DNA from: Streptantibioticus ferralitis
GTDB taxonomy: Bacteria; Actinomycetota; Actinomycetes; Streptomycetales; Streptomycetaceae
Assembly: GCF_029223525.1 (NCBI RefSeq)
Contig: NZ_JARHTQ010000008.1
Span: forward strand, 248,001 to 312,000
Length of the DNA stretch: 64,000 nt
Direction of reading: 5' to 3'
Part shown: one piece after another, positions 9,233-18,008 of the stretch
How positions within the stretch are numbered: the stretch's first letter is position 1
How the letters are laid out: each line of letters opens with the position of its first letter
Notes under the pieces: generated by a model
Databases searched by the model: none
What the model was told of the DNA's origin: nothing
Seen by the model: only the letters and a program-made list of their open reading frames with translations
Made by a program: the position numbers and the translations under genes

Positions 9233-9262
9233 CCTCACCTGTGGGTTACCTCACAGGTGAGG
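9233..9262. promoter_or_regulatory. inverted repeat upstream of carbonic anhydrase
   Basis: CCTCACCTGTG, eight-base spacer, CACAGGTGAGG: perfect 11-bp arms. It ends 3 bp before TTGACG (9266-9271), and the coding start is at 9340. There is no T-run, so an operator is more likely than a terminator. The regulator is unknown. Confidence 0.6.
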
Positions 9263-9339
9263 CAATTGACGCGGTAATTACGCGATTTCGACCAGCCCAC
9301 GGAGGGACAGCGCGCCCCTCGCCCGTTACGGTCACGGAC

Positions 9340-9885
9340 ATGCCCATACCTGCACCGCTGCCCGCCGAGTCCACCGCCGACGCCGCCGGGGAGTCCGTGA
9401 TCGACCGCCTGGTGGCGGCGAACCGACGCTACGCGGCGGACTTCCACGACCCCGGTATGGACGCCCGGCCGGTACTGAAGGTCGCGGTCGTCGCCTGCAT
9501 GGACGCCCGTATCGACCTGCACGCCGCGCTCGGCCTGGAGCTCGGCGACTGCCACACCATCCGCAACGCGGGTGGTGTGGTCACCGACGACACCATCCGC
9601 TCGCTGACCATCAGCCAGCGTGCCCTCGGCACCCGCTCGGTGGTGCTGATCCACCACACCGGCTGCGGCCTGCAGTCGCTGACCGAGGACTTCCGCACCG
9701 AGCTGGAGCGCGAGGTGGGCCAGCGCCCGACCTGGGCGGTGGAGGCGTTCTCCGATGCGGACCAGGACGTACGGCAGTCGATGGCCCGGGTGCGCACCTC
9801 GCCGTTCCTGCCGCACACCGACGATGTGCGCGGCTTCGTCTTCGATGTGCACACCGGCCTGCTCCGCGAAATCACGACCGAGTAA
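9340..9885 (+). CDS. beta-class carbonic anhydrase
   Basis: Interconverts CO2 and bicarbonate. It is 181 residues from the ATG at 9340. Zinc ligands and the Asp-Arg dyad are visible: C53, D55 and R57 in CMDAR, and H106 and C109 in HHTGCG. The short form resembles the mycobacterial Rv1284 type of beta carbonic anhydrase. An in-frame extension back to 9070 would run through the MraZ operator region and lacks similarity, so I reject it. It is monocistronic and divergent from mraZ, with an inverted repeat about 80 bp upstream that may control it. Confidence 0.92.
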   Translation: MPIPAPLPAESTADAAGESVIDRLVAANRRYAADFHDPGMDARPVLKVAVVACMDARIDLHAALGLELGDCHTIRNAGGVVTDDTIRSLTISQRALGTRSVVLIHHTGCGLQSLTEDFRTELEREVGQRPTWAVEAFSDADQDVRQSMARVRTSPFLPHTDDVRGFVFDVHTGLLREITTE

Positions 9886-10057
9886 CGCCCTCTTGGCGCA
9901 GGCCCGTGACGTAGGGCCAAGCGGAAGGGAAGAATGCACAGAGCGGCACCGGCTTCCCCGGTGCGCGGAGTCGGGGAGGGCCGGTCCTCGGAATGCGACG
10001 GGCCCTGGACAAGGGCGCCAGCACGGGCCCTGCTGCACATGGGCCTAGGAGGGCCGG

Positions 10058-11053
10058 GTGACGACCTTTGACGCACGAGCGAGCCTCAGCGATCTGACCA
10101 CCACCGTGGAGCGGGTGCGGCGTTCGGTGGAGAACGTGATCGAGGGCAAGCCCGAGGTCGTACGGCTCGCACTGACGGTGCTGCTCGCCGAGGGGCATCT
10201 GCTGATCGAGGACGTGCCGGGCGTGGGTAAGACCATGCTCGCCAAGGCACTTGCGAGATCCATCGACTGCTCGGTGCGGCGCATCCAGTTCACCCCCGAC
10301 CTGCTGCCGTCGGACATCACCGGAGTGAGCGTCTTCGACCAGCAGCGCAAGGACTTCGAGTTCAAGCCGGGCGCGATCTTCGCGCAGATCGTGGTCGGCG
10401 ACGAGATCAACCGCGCCTCGCCCAAGACGCAGTCGGCGCTGCTGGAGTCGATGGAGGAGCGGCAGGTCACCATCGACGGCAGTACGTACGAACTGCCCAG
10501 CCCCTTCATGGTGATCGCCACCCAGAACCCGGTGGAGATGGAGGGCACCTACCCGCTTCCGGAGGCGCAGCGGGACCGCTTCATGGCACGGGTGTCGATC
10601 GGCTACCCCAGCCCGGAAGCCGAGTTGCAGATGCTGGACGTGCACGGCGGCGTCAACCCGCTGGACGATCTGCAACCCGTCGCACACGCCCACGAGATCG
10701 CCAAACTGGTGGAGGCGGTGCGGACGGTGCACGTGGCTCCCGGTGTGCGCCGCTACGCGGTGGATCTGGTCGGCGCCACCCGCCACCACCCGGAACTGCG
10801 GCTGGGCGCCTCACCGCGCGCGACCCTGCACCTGGTACGGGCGGCTCGGGCCGCCGCGGCCCTGGACGGACGGGAGTTCGTGCTGCCGGACGATGTGCAG
10901 GCGCTCGCCTCCGCGGTACTGGCACACCGGCTACTGCCCACCGCGCAGGCGCAGTTGAACCGCCGCACCCCGGAAGTCGTGGTGACCGAGATCGTCCGCC
11001 GCACCCCGATCCCGGACCCGTACGGTCCGCGCTCCGGCGGCCGATCACTGTGA
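10058..11053 (+). CDS. MoxR-family AAA+ ATPase
   Basis: AAA+ ATPase of 331 residues from a GTG preceded by AGGAGG. Walker A is EDVPGVGKTMLAKAL (about residues 51-65), Walker B GDEINRASP (about 115), sensor 1 ATQNPVE (about 155), and a C-terminal winged lid follows. MoxR proteins act as chaperone-like ATPases that mature or activate partner proteins (family knowledge). It heads an operon with DUF58 and TgpA-like genes, the usual MoxR neighbours, so those are its likely partners. Confidence 0.93.
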   Translation: MTTFDARASLSDLTTTVERVRRSVENVIEGKPEVVRLALTVLLAEGHLLIEDVPGVGKTMLAKALARSIDCSVRRIQFTPDLLPSDITGVSVFDQQRKDFEFKPGAIFAQIVVGDEINRASPKTQSALLESMEERQVTIDGSTYELPSPFMVIATQNPVEMEGTYPLPEAQRDRFMARVSIGYPSPEAELQMLDVHGGVNPLDDLQPVAHAHEIAKLVEAVRTVHVAPGVRRYAVDLVGATRHHPELRLGASPRATLHLVRAARAAAALDGREFVLPDDVQALASAVLAHRLLPTAQAQLNRRTPEVVVTEIVRRTPIPDPYGPRSGGRSL

Positions 11054-11129
11054 ACGCCCCGCACGCGGCTGCCGCCGCCGTCCCGGCGGACCTGGGTCCG
11101 GTGCCCGCGGAAGCACCGGGGGCCGTCGC

Positions 11130-12461
11130 ATGAGCCCGGGCGGGCCCGACAGGAGCGAGCCGGAGGGCGGGGTGCGCCAGGCGCTCAGCGGGCTCACCAC
11201 GCGGGGGCGGTCGTTCCTGGCTGCCGGGGTCGCGGCGGGCGTCTGCGCCTACGTGCTCGGGCAGCCGGACCTGCTGCGGGTCGGGTTGCTGCTCGCGGTG
11301 CTGCCACTGGTCTGTGTGGCCGTGCTGTACCGCACCCGGTACCGGGTGTCGAGCACCCGCCGCCTCAGCCCGTCGCGGGTGCCCGCGATGTCCGAGGCGC
11401 GGGTCCGGCTGCTGGTGGAGAACGTCTCGCGGCTGCCCACCGGGCTGCTGATGCTGCAGGACCGGGTGCCGTACGTGCTGGGCCCGCGCCCGAGGTTCGT
11501 ACTGGACCGGGTCGAACCGGGCGGGCACCGGGAGGTGGCCTACCGCGTCCGGTCCGATCTGCGCGGGCGTTATCCGCTCGGGCCGCTTCAGCTGCAGTTG
11601 GCGGATCCGTTCGGCATGTGCGAGCTGACCCGGTCGTTCGCGACCTCCGACGTGCTGACCGTGGTGCCGCGCACGGAGCATCTCCCGGCGGTGCGCCTCG
11701 GCGGGGAGGCGTCGGGGTACGGGGACAGCGGGTACCGGGCGCTGGCGCTGGCGGGTGAGGACGATGTGATCCCGCGCGGCTACCGGTACGGCGACGACCT
11801 GCGGCGGGTGCACTGGCGGTCCACCGCCAAGTACGGAGAGTTGATGGTGCGCCGCGAGGAACAGCCGCACCGGGCGCGCTGCACCGTCCTGCTGGACACC
11901 CGGCGCATCGCCTTCCACGGGGCGGGGCCGGATTCCCCCTTCGAGTGGGCGGTGACCGGCGCCGCGTCGGTCGCGCTGCACATGCTGGAGCGCGGATACG
12001 CGACCCGGCTGCTGACCGACACCGGCAGCTGTGTGCCGGGGCCGGAGGGAGCCGCGGGCTCGGGCGGTAACGGCGGGTTCGGCGGCTCCGGCGCCGACTC
12101 CTCGGAGACGGCCGGGCTGTTGCTGGACGCGCTCGCCGTGGTGGACCACTCGGACGGCGCCGCGCTCTCCCCCGCGCACGAGGTGCTGCGCGGGGGGAAC
12201 GAGGGGCTGGTGGTGGCCTTCCTCGGGGAGCTGGACGAGGAGCAGGCGACGGTGGTCGGACGGATGCGGCAGCGCACCGGCGGCGCGGTGGCGTTCGTGC
12301 TCGACGGGCGGGACGACGGCGAGCGGACCCACACTCCGCTGCGGCTCCTGCGTGAGGCGGGCTGGACCGTGCTCCTGGTACGGCCCGGCGACCAGTTGGC
12401 CGATCTGTGGCGGCAAGCGGACCGTTCCGCCTCGCCCAACGGAACGGGGGCCAGGCGATGA
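11130..12461 (+). CDS. DUF58 membrane-anchored protein
   Basis: A 443-residue protein with two N-terminal membrane segments (about residues 25-70) followed by a beta-rich region and the DUF58 core, including YRYGDDLRRVHWRSTAKYGELMVR near residue 225. DUF58 proteins have a von Willebrand A-like fold and are encoded with MoxR ATPases (known); their exact role is not settled. A glycine-rich insert lies around residues 307-325. The gene starts 76 bp after moxR and its stop overlaps the next start (ATGA), showing coupling with the transglutaminase. Confidence 0.9.
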   Translation: MSPGGPDRSEPEGGVRQALSGLTTRGRSFLAAGVAAGVCAYVLGQPDLLRVGLLLAVLPLVCVAVLYRTRYRVSSTRRLSPSRVPAMSEARVRLLVENVSRLPTGLLMLQDRVPYVLGPRPRFVLDRVEPGGHREVAYRVRSDLRGRYPLGPLQLQLADPFGMCELTRSFATSDVLTVVPRTEHLPAVRLGGEASGYGDSGYRALALAGEDDVIPRGYRYGDDLRRVHWRSTAKYGELMVRREEQPHRARCTVLLDTRRIAFHGAGPDSPFEWAVTGAASVALHMLERGYATRLLTDTGSCVPGPEGAAGSGGNGGFGGSGADSSETAGLLLDALAVVDHSDGAALSPAHEVLRGGNEGLVVAFLGELDEEQATVVGRMRQRTGGAVAFVLDGRDDGERTHTPLRLLREAGWTVLLVRPGDQLADLWRQADRSASPNGTGARR

Positions 12462-14848
12462 GCGGAGGGGCACGGCTGACGTTCTGCGCGGCGCTGGCCT
12501 CGTTGCTGACAGCGTGTTCGCTGCTGCCGCTGGCGACGCCGACGACATGGATCGTGCAGGCCGCGGTGCTGGTGCTGGTGCAGTCGGCGGTGGGCGCCGG
12601 GGCGCGGCGGATACCGCTGGCCAGACCGCTGACGGTGGCGCTGCAGGCGACCGTGTCGCTTGTGCTGCTGGCCTTCGTCTTCGTCCGCGCCCACGCGGTG
12701 CTCGGCCTGCTGCCGGGCCCGGCCGCGATCGGCGGGCTGGGCCTACTGCTCGGGGACGGGATACGCGACGTCGGCCAGTACGCCACACCGGCGCCGGTGA
12801 CCGGCGGGATCCGGCTGCTGCTGGTGGGCGGCGTGCTGCTGATCGCGCTGGTGGTGGACGTACTCGCGGTGACCTACCGCAGTGCGGCCCCGGCCGGGCT
12901 GCCGCTGCTGGCGCTGTACTCGGTCGCCTCCGGGCTGGGCGAGGGCGGTGTGCACTGGCTGTGGTTCCTGCTCGCGGCGGGCGGATACCTTCTGCTGCTG
13001 CTCGCGGAGGGCCGGGAGCGGCTGTCGCGGTGGGGGCGGGTGTTCGGCGGCTCGGCGCGCCGTGCCGGGCATCCGGCGGGCGGCGCCGGGCCCGGCGGGC
13101 AGGGCGCGGTGGCACCGGTGCGCACCGGGCGCCGGATCGGCGCGCTGGCCCTGGGGCTGGCGCTGATGGCACCGGCCGCGCTGCCCGCGATGGGCGGCGG
13201 GCTGCTGGACGCCGCCGACCCCAATGGCCCGCTCGGGCACGGCGGCGGCACGATCACCGCGGTCAATCCGCTGGTGTCCCTGCAGAACAACCTCAATCAG
13301 CAGGGCGACCGCGAAGTGCTGCGCTACAGCACCACCTCCCCCGACGCCCTCAGCATGTATCTGCGGATCATCACGCTGGACCAGTTCGACGGCACCTCGT
13401 GGAAGGCGTCGCAGCGCCGGGTCACCGACGTGCCGGACCCCTTGCCGACGCCCGCGGGGCTCAGCCCCGGGGTGCAGGTGAGCCAGGCGGCCACCTCGAT
13501 CAGGGCCGTCTCGACGTATGCGCAGAACTACCTGCCGCTGCCCTATCCGGCGACGAGGGTGCGGATCGCCGGGAACTGGCGGTACGAACCGGAGGGCCGC
13601 ACCCTGATCGGCGACCACGGGCAGACCACCGCGGACGCGCAGTACCAGGTCTCCAGCCTGCTGGTGCAGCCGACGGCGCGCCAACTCGCCGAGGCTCCCC
13701 CGGCACCGTCTCAGATCCAGCGGGACTACACCCAGGTCCCCGGCTCGCTGCCGGCCGATGTCCGGCAGATCGCGCAGCAGGTGACGCAGGGCGCGGCCAA
13801 CGCCTACGAGCGCGCGGTCAAGCTGCAGAACTGGTTCACCCTGACCGGTGGTTTCACCTACGACACCCGGGTCCAGGAGGGCAGCGGCCCGGATGCGATA
13901 GACCGCTTCCTGCGGGACAAGCGGGGCTTCTGCGTCCATTTCGCCTTCACCATGGCCGCGATGGCACGCACCCTCGGTATCCCGGCCCGGGTCGACGTGG
14001 GCTTCGTCCCGGGCACCCAGCAGTCGGACAACTCCTGGCTGGTGGGGGTGAAGGACGCGCACGCCTGGCCCGAGCTGTACTTCGAGGGGGTCGGCTGGAC
14101 CCGCTTCGAACCCACCCCGAGCCGTGGCAGCACCCCCGACTACACCCGGGACAACACCACGTTGCCGGGCACCCATGACCCGGCCGGGCCGCAGCAGGGC
14201 GCCAGTTCGGCGCCGTCCGCCAACCCCTCCGCCACGCCGACCTGCGACGAGGCGGCCCGCCGGACCAACGACTGCGGCAACAGCGGCCTGCCGTCGGTCA
14301 GCGCGCCGGGCGGTGGCGACAGCTCAACCGCCGGGGTGTGGATCGTAGTGGCTGGTGCCCTGGTGCTCGGCGCGCTGTGCCTGCTGCCGATGGTGTGGCG
14401 CTCGCGGCTGCGGACCGCCCGGCTGGGGCCTGATGACGACTCGCCAGGTGGCCGGGTGCCGGCCGCCTGGCGTGAACTGGTGGACACCGCCTGGGACTAC
14501 GGCATCCTGCCCCATGGCTCGGAGACCCCACGCGGAGCGGCCGACCGGCTGATCCGTGTGGGCAGGCTGGAAGGCGGCGCCGCGGAGTCCGCCCGCCGGC
14601 TGGCGAGCGCGATGGAACAGGTGCTGTACGCACCGGCGCCGAGCACGGCGGCGGATGTCGCCGAGGACGTACGGCGGGTGCGCCGGGCGCTGCACGCGGA
14701 CGCCGACCGGTCCACCCGGGTTCGGGCGGTCCTTGCGCCGAGGTCGGCGGCGCGGCTGGGGTGGCGGGTCGCGGACCGGTGGTCGGCCGTGCTTCGCCGG
14801 TGCCGCGAGGTGGCCGGGCGCGCGGCGACGGCGGTCAGAGCACGTTGA
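12458..14848 (+). CDS. TgpA-like membrane transglutaminase (DUF3488/transglutaminase-like)
   Basis: Membrane protein of 796 residues. About six N-terminal helices are followed by a long extracytoplasmic transglutaminase-like domain, one more helix near residue 635 and a cytoplasmic DUF4129-type tail. The catalytic cysteine is C492 in RGFCVHF, the histidine H535 in DAHAWPELYF, followed by GWTRFEPTP. In Pseudomonas the homologue TgpA is essential; the substrate is unknown. Start ATG at 12458 overlaps the DUF58 stop. It ends the MoxR-DUF58-TgpA operon, closed by the strong hairpin at 14849-14880. Confidence 0.92.
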   Translation: MSGGARLTFCAALASLLTACSLLPLATPTTWIVQAAVLVLVQSAVGAGARRIPLARPLTVALQATVSLVLLAFVFVRAHAVLGLLPGPAAIGGLGLLLGDGIRDVGQYATPAPVTGGIRLLLVGGVLLIALVVDVLAVTYRSAAPAGLPLLALYSVASGLGEGGVHWLWFLLAAGGYLLLLLAEGRERLSRWGRVFGGSARRAGHPAGGAGPGGQGAVAPVRTGRRIGALALGLALMAPAALPAMGGGLLDAADPNGPLGHGGGTITAVNPLVSLQNNLNQQGDREVLRYSTTSPDALSMYLRIITLDQFDGTSWKASQRRVTDVPDPLPTPAGLSPGVQVSQAATSIRAVSTYAQNYLPLPYPATRVRIAGNWRYEPEGRTLIGDHGQTTADAQYQVSSLLVQPTARQLAEAPPAPSQIQRDYTQVPGSLPADVRQIAQQVTQGAANAYERAVKLQNWFTLTGGFTYDTRVQEGSGPDAIDRFLRDKRGFCVHFAFTMAAMARTLGIPARVDVGFVPGTQQSDNSWLVGVKDAHAWPELYFEGVGWTRFEPTPSRGSTPDYTRDNTTLPGTHDPAGPQQGASSAPSANPSATPTCDEAARRTNDCGNSGLPSVSAPGGGDSSTAGVWIVVAGALVLGALCLLPMVWRSRLRTARLGPDDDSPGGRVPAAWRELVDTAWDYGILPHGSETPRGAADRLIRVGRLEGGAAESARRLASAMEQVLYAPAPSTAADVAEDVRRVRRALHADADRSTRVRAVLAPRSAARLGWRVADRWSAVLRRCREVAGRAATAVRAR

Positions 14849-14880
14849 GGGGCGCGGGTTCCGGTGGGAACCCGCGCCCC
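14849..14880. terminator. bidirectional terminator hairpin
   Basis: Perfect 14-bp stem (GGGGCGCGGGTTCC at 14849-14862, GGTG loop, complement at 14867-14880). ACGTTGA before it and TTCAACGT after it extend the pairing with one bulge. It separates the convergent transglutaminase and DUF3040 genes. Confidence 0.85.
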
Positions 14881-14911
14881 TTCAACGTCACGCTTTCGGA
14901 AGATCCCGGTG

Positions 14912-15319
14912 TCAGGGACCCTGCTGCTCATCGCGGCGGCGCTGCCACCGCTCCTCGATCCGGTCCATCACACGCCCCTTGCGGCGGGGGTGATGGCGTC
15001 CGTACTGCCCTGGAGACATGCCCATGCCCGGCTGCTGCTGAGCGGGCTTCACCGAGCGCCGCCAACCGGTGATCGCGAGCGCGGCGCAACCCAGCATGAC
15101 GAGGAATCCCACCACACTGATCCAGATCTGCTGGGCGACCATTCCGGCCATCAGCAGCGCGATGCCCACCAGGAAGCCCGCTACCGCCTGGTATACACGC
15201 CGTCGAGTGAACGTGCGCAGCCCGCTTCCCTCAAGCGCCGACGCGAACTTGGGGTCTTCGGCATACAGCGCTCGCTCCATCTGCTCAAGCATGCGCTGCT
15301 CGTGCTCCGAGAGCGGCAC
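14912..15319 (-). CDS. DUF3040 small membrane protein
   Basis: A 135-residue protein widespread in actinobacteria. It opens with the family hallmark MPLSEHEQRMLEQMERAL, continues ALYAEDPKFASAL, then two adjacent membrane helices (about residues 43-85) and a basic tail. No function is established. It has AGGAGGACTC before the ATG. It is monocistronic, with the transglutaminase terminator at its 3' side. Confidence 0.9.
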   Translation of the reverse strand: MPLSEHEQRMLEQMERALYAEDPKFASALEGSGLRTFTRRRVYQAVAGFLVGIALLMAGMVAQQIWISVVGFLVMLGCAALAITGWRRSVKPAQQQPGMGMSPGQYGRHHPRRKGRVMDRIEERWQRRRDEQQGP

Positions 15320-15580
15320 GGAGTCCTCCTACTCGTCGGTCGCAGGGGCGCGACCGGTACGACCCTTTCAGGATAGGCAGGGATCCGTCCCCGTGAAACC
15401 CGCCCCTGAGCGCAAATCCAACCGCCGATCCACTTGTCGCGTACCTGCGGAGTGACGAGCGCGACGGAACGAGGAGTGCATTCCCCACCCACCGGCCCGT
15501 CATGCTGTCGTTGCTTTACCCAGATGATACGTTCCGCAGCCCTGGAACGGGTGGGGCTGTGATGGACTGCTCGCGCCGAT

Positions 15581-15623
15581 CCTCAGCCGCGGTGCGCGAG
15601 GCTCCTCAGCCGCGGTGCGCGAG
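15581..15623. repeat. 20-bp tandem duplication at a gene end
   Basis: CCTCAGCCGCGGTGCGCGAG occurs at 15581-15600 and again at 15604-15623. The second copy contains the methyltransferase stop codon and last codons, so a second copy of the C-terminal code lies just beyond the stop. Confidence 0.85.
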
Positions 15624-16361
15624 CACATGCAACTGGGTGGCGATGGAGTGGAACGCGGGCAGTTCGGCGGCGGCCAGCTCCAGCCTCAGCAGCGCGTCCA
15701 GCGCGCCGGGCTCGGTGTCGACGAGCACACCGGGGACGAGGTCGGCGAAGACCCGCACCCCGTGTACGGCGGCCACCTCCAGGCCCCCGTCACGGACCAG
15801 CGCGGTCAGGTCGTCCGCGGTGAAGCGGCGGGGCAGCGGGTCGCCCTCGCCCCACCGGCCGTCAGGATCGGAGAGCCCGCGCTGGGCCTCGGCGAAGTGG
15901 CCGGCGATGGCCCGCGCGAGCACCGCTCCGTTGCGGCTGGCGGCGAGCAGGCTGAGGGTGCCGGACGGGCGCAGCGCGCGCACCACGTTGCGTACACCCT
16001 CGGCCGGGTCGTCCACGTACTCCAGTACGCCGTGGCAGAGCACCGCGTCGTACGAGGACGGCTCGACCACGTCGAGCAGCCCGTGCGCATCGCCCTGCAC
16101 ACCGCGGATCCGCTCGGTCACCCCGGCCTCGGCCGCCCGCCGCTCCAACGCGAACAGCGCGTCGGGGCTGGGATCCACCACCGTCACCCGGTGCCCGAGC
16201 CGGGCGACGGGGACCGCGAAGTTTCCGGTCCCACCACCGGTATCCAGCACGTCAAGGGCCTCGAGTCCCGAGGCCTTGGCCTGCCGTTCCAGGGCATCCT
16301 TGAGCACCTCCCAGACGACGGCGGTACGCAGGGACGCTCGGGGGCGCAGCGGATCTGACAC
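15606..16361 (-). CDS. SAM-dependent methyltransferase, class I
   Basis: A 251-residue methyltransferase with motif I VLDTGGGTGNFAVPVARLG (about residues 38-56), motif II VTVVDPSPDALFALE, and YDAVLCHGVLEYVDDP as motif IV/V. It resembles CmoA/UbiE-type enzymes, but nothing indicates the substrate. The ATG is at 16361 and the short C-terminus ends AHRG, where the tandem duplication falls. It is separated from the HEPN gene by 97 bp. Confidence 0.85.
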   Translation of the reverse strand: MSDPLRPRASLRTAVVWEVLKDALERQAKASGLEALDVLDTGGGTGNFAVPVARLGHRVTVVDPSPDALFALERRAAEAGVTERIRGVQGDAHGLLDVVEPSSYDAVLCHGVLEYVDDPAEGVRNVVRALRPSGTLSLLAASRNGAVLARAIAGHFAEAQRGLSDPDGRWGEGDPLPRRFTADDLTALVRDGGLEVAAVHGVRVFADLVPGVLVDTEPGALDALLRLELAAAELPAFHSIATQLHVLAHRG

Positions 16362-16458
16362 GGCGGGGCGGCTCCTCGGCGCGGCGTCGCAGGCTCTTGA
16401 CCTGCGGCACGGAACTTGACGTCGGCCTCCACCTTAATGGCCCGCGGCCGGGAACCCC

Positions 16459-16950
16459 CTAGCCGAGCGGTGGCTGCAGCCCCAGCAGCCGTTCCACCAG
16501 CCGCAGGAACATCCCCGTGGCTCGCAGCAGGTCGTCCGCCGCACGCCAGCTGGCGGCGCCGGGTATGCCTGCTTCCGCCTTGGCGCGGCGGGTGGCGCCG
16601 GAGGCGAACAGGGCGCTCCACTCGGCCAGTTCGGGTGCGACCTCGGGCAGAACCTCCCATGCGCTGCGGATCCGCTGTCTGCGGCGGGCGGTCGGTTCCG
16701 GACGGCCGCGTACGGCGAGGACGGCGGCGGCGGTGCGCAGCGCGGCGAGGTGAGCCGTGGCGTAGCGCTCGTTGGCGGTCTCCAGGACCGCGGCTTCGTC
16801 GAGGCCCGCGTGGGCCTGGGCCAGTAGATCGAGGGCGGCGGGTGGTGCGGCCATCTTGCGCAGGACGGGGTGGACATCACTCGGCGGACCGGATGCCGGG
16901 CCCGTGACGCCGTGACGGTGACGTGCGCGTGCGCTGGCGGTGGCAACCAT
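16459..16950 (-). CDS. SAV_6107-type HEPN domain protein
   Basis: A 163-residue, mostly helical protein from the ATG at 16950, which has GGAGG 6 bp upstream; a longer ORF to 17085 lacks similarity. Its RYATAHLAALRTAAAVLAVRG and SAWEVLPEVAPELAEWSALFASGA segments match what I remember as the SAV_6107-family HEPN proteins of Streptomyces. HEPN proteins are often RNases or nucleotide binders, but the R-x4-6-H motif of active RNases is not obvious here. No toxin-antitoxin partner gene is adjacent. Confidence 0.75.
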   Translation of the reverse strand: MVATASARARHRHGVTGPASGPPSDVHPVLRKMAAPPAALDLLAQAHAGLDEAAVLETANERYATAHLAALRTAAAVLAVRGRPEPTARRRQRIRSAWEVLPEVAPELAEWSALFASGATRRAKAEAGIPGAASWRAADDLLRATGMFLRLVERLLGLQPPLG

Positions 16951-17132
16951 GGCGACCTCCTGTCTTCGGACTCCTGTCTTCCTTCGGACGACGGTTCGAG
17001 TCCGTCCACGCTCATAGTGGGGCAGACCACTGACAATCGACTCTGACCTGCGGAAACGCCAGTAACCGCAGCACAGTTGGCGCATCAGCCACCCCCGCCC
17101 GAACCGGCCCGCATCCCATGCGGCATACTTTT

Positions 17133-17178
17133 TGAACTGACCAGTCAGTTCAAGTTCATGCCAGTCAGTTCAAGTTCA
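17133..17178 (+). promoter_or_regulatory. TetR operators before the ABC/YhgE cluster
   Basis: TGAACTGAC-CA-GTCAGTTCA (17133-17152) is a perfect palindrome with 9-bp arms. In addition CCAGTCAGTTCAAGTTCA is repeated at 17141-17158 and 17161-17178, a 20-bp period. The block ends 12 bp before the GTG start of the ABC gene and just before its ribosome site GGAGG (17181-17185). The TetR gene at 20089 in the same operon is the likely binder (inference). Confidence 0.75.
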
Positions 17179-17189
17179 AGGGAGGGCAC

Positions 17190-18008
17190 GTGGGTCGGCA
17201 CGCCGAAGCGCACACGGCTACCGCCGCACCGCACGGTGCGGCGGTCAGCGCCGACGGGTTCGGACTCAAGGGACCACGGGGCTGGGTCTTCCGGAACGTC
17301 GCGTTCGACGCGCCGCCCGGGAGCCTGATCGCCGTCGAGGGGCCGTCCGGCTCAGGTCGGACCTGTCTGCTGCTCGCGCTGACCGGCCGGATGCGCGGCA
17401 CCGAGGGGCACGCGGAGGTCGCCGGACACCGTCTGCCCAAGGGCCTGTCGGCGGTCCGCCGGATCAGCGGGCTCGGACCGGTGGACGGCGTGGCCGAGCT
17501 CGACCCCGCCCTGACCGTCGCCGAGCACCTACGGGAACGGGCGCTTCTGCAGCGCCGGTTCGACGGCTCGTTGCGCGCCCTGCTGCGGCCCCGCCGCGAG
17601 CGCGCCGCCGAATCCCGTGCCCGGACGGAGCAGGCCCTGGCCACCGCCGGACTGGACCTGGACACGCTGTCCAAGGGCCCGCGCACCTACGTACGGGACC
17701 TGGAGCGGCTGGAGGCACTGCGCCTGGGCACGGCGCTGGCCCTGATCGGCCGCCCGCGGCTGCTCGCGGTGGACGACGCCGACCACAAGCTGTCGGCCGA
17801 GGACCGCACGGCCGCCTGGCACACCCTCCGGGCCGTCGCCGACGCCGGTACGACCGTGGTCGCGGTGTGCACCGAGGCACCCGAGGACGCGTTCACCGTC
17901 CGCCTGGGCGGCGTGGAAGGCGACTCCGAGGAGACGACCAGCACCGACGACACCACCGAGACCAAGGAGGGGGCGGCGCATGCGTACGCCGAAACTGGCC
18001 GCGCTTGA
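17190..18008 (+). CDS. degenerate ABC transporter ATPase-like protein
   Basis: A 272-residue protein with ABC ATPase layout but altered catalytic motifs. Walker A reads GPSGSGRT with arginine at position 57 where lysine is expected. The signature region (about 168-178, YVRDLERLEAL) lacks LSGGQ, and the residue after the Walker B aspartate (D196) is aspartate rather than glutamate. It is therefore probably a weak ATPase or a nucleotide-independent partner. It overlaps the YhgE-type gene by 29 bp and is probably its cytoplasmic subunit. The C-terminal tail is rich in Thr/Glu/Asp. Transcription is probably controlled by the TetR sites just upstream. Confidence 0.85.
   Translation: MGRHAEAHTATAAPHGAAVSADGFGLKGPRGWVFRNVAFDAPPGSLIAVEGPSGSGRTCLLLALTGRMRGTEGHAEVAGHRLPKGLSAVRRISGLGPVDGVAELDPALTVAEHLRERALLQRRFDGSLRALLRPRRERAAESRARTEQALATAGLDLDTLSKGPRTYVRDLERLEALRLGTALALIGRPRLLAVDDADHKLSAEDRTAAWHTLRAVADAGTTVVAVCTEAPEDAFTVRLGGVEGDSEETTSTDDTTETKEGAAHAYAETGRA

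Noticed and set aside
12031-14178. 715-codon plus-strand frame in the DUF58/transglutaminase region
   Set aside because: It is an alternate frame of two coupled genes with family motifs in their own frames.
16459-16950. HEPN toxin-antitoxin system
   Set aside because: No partner MNT gene and no clear R-x4-6-H motif.
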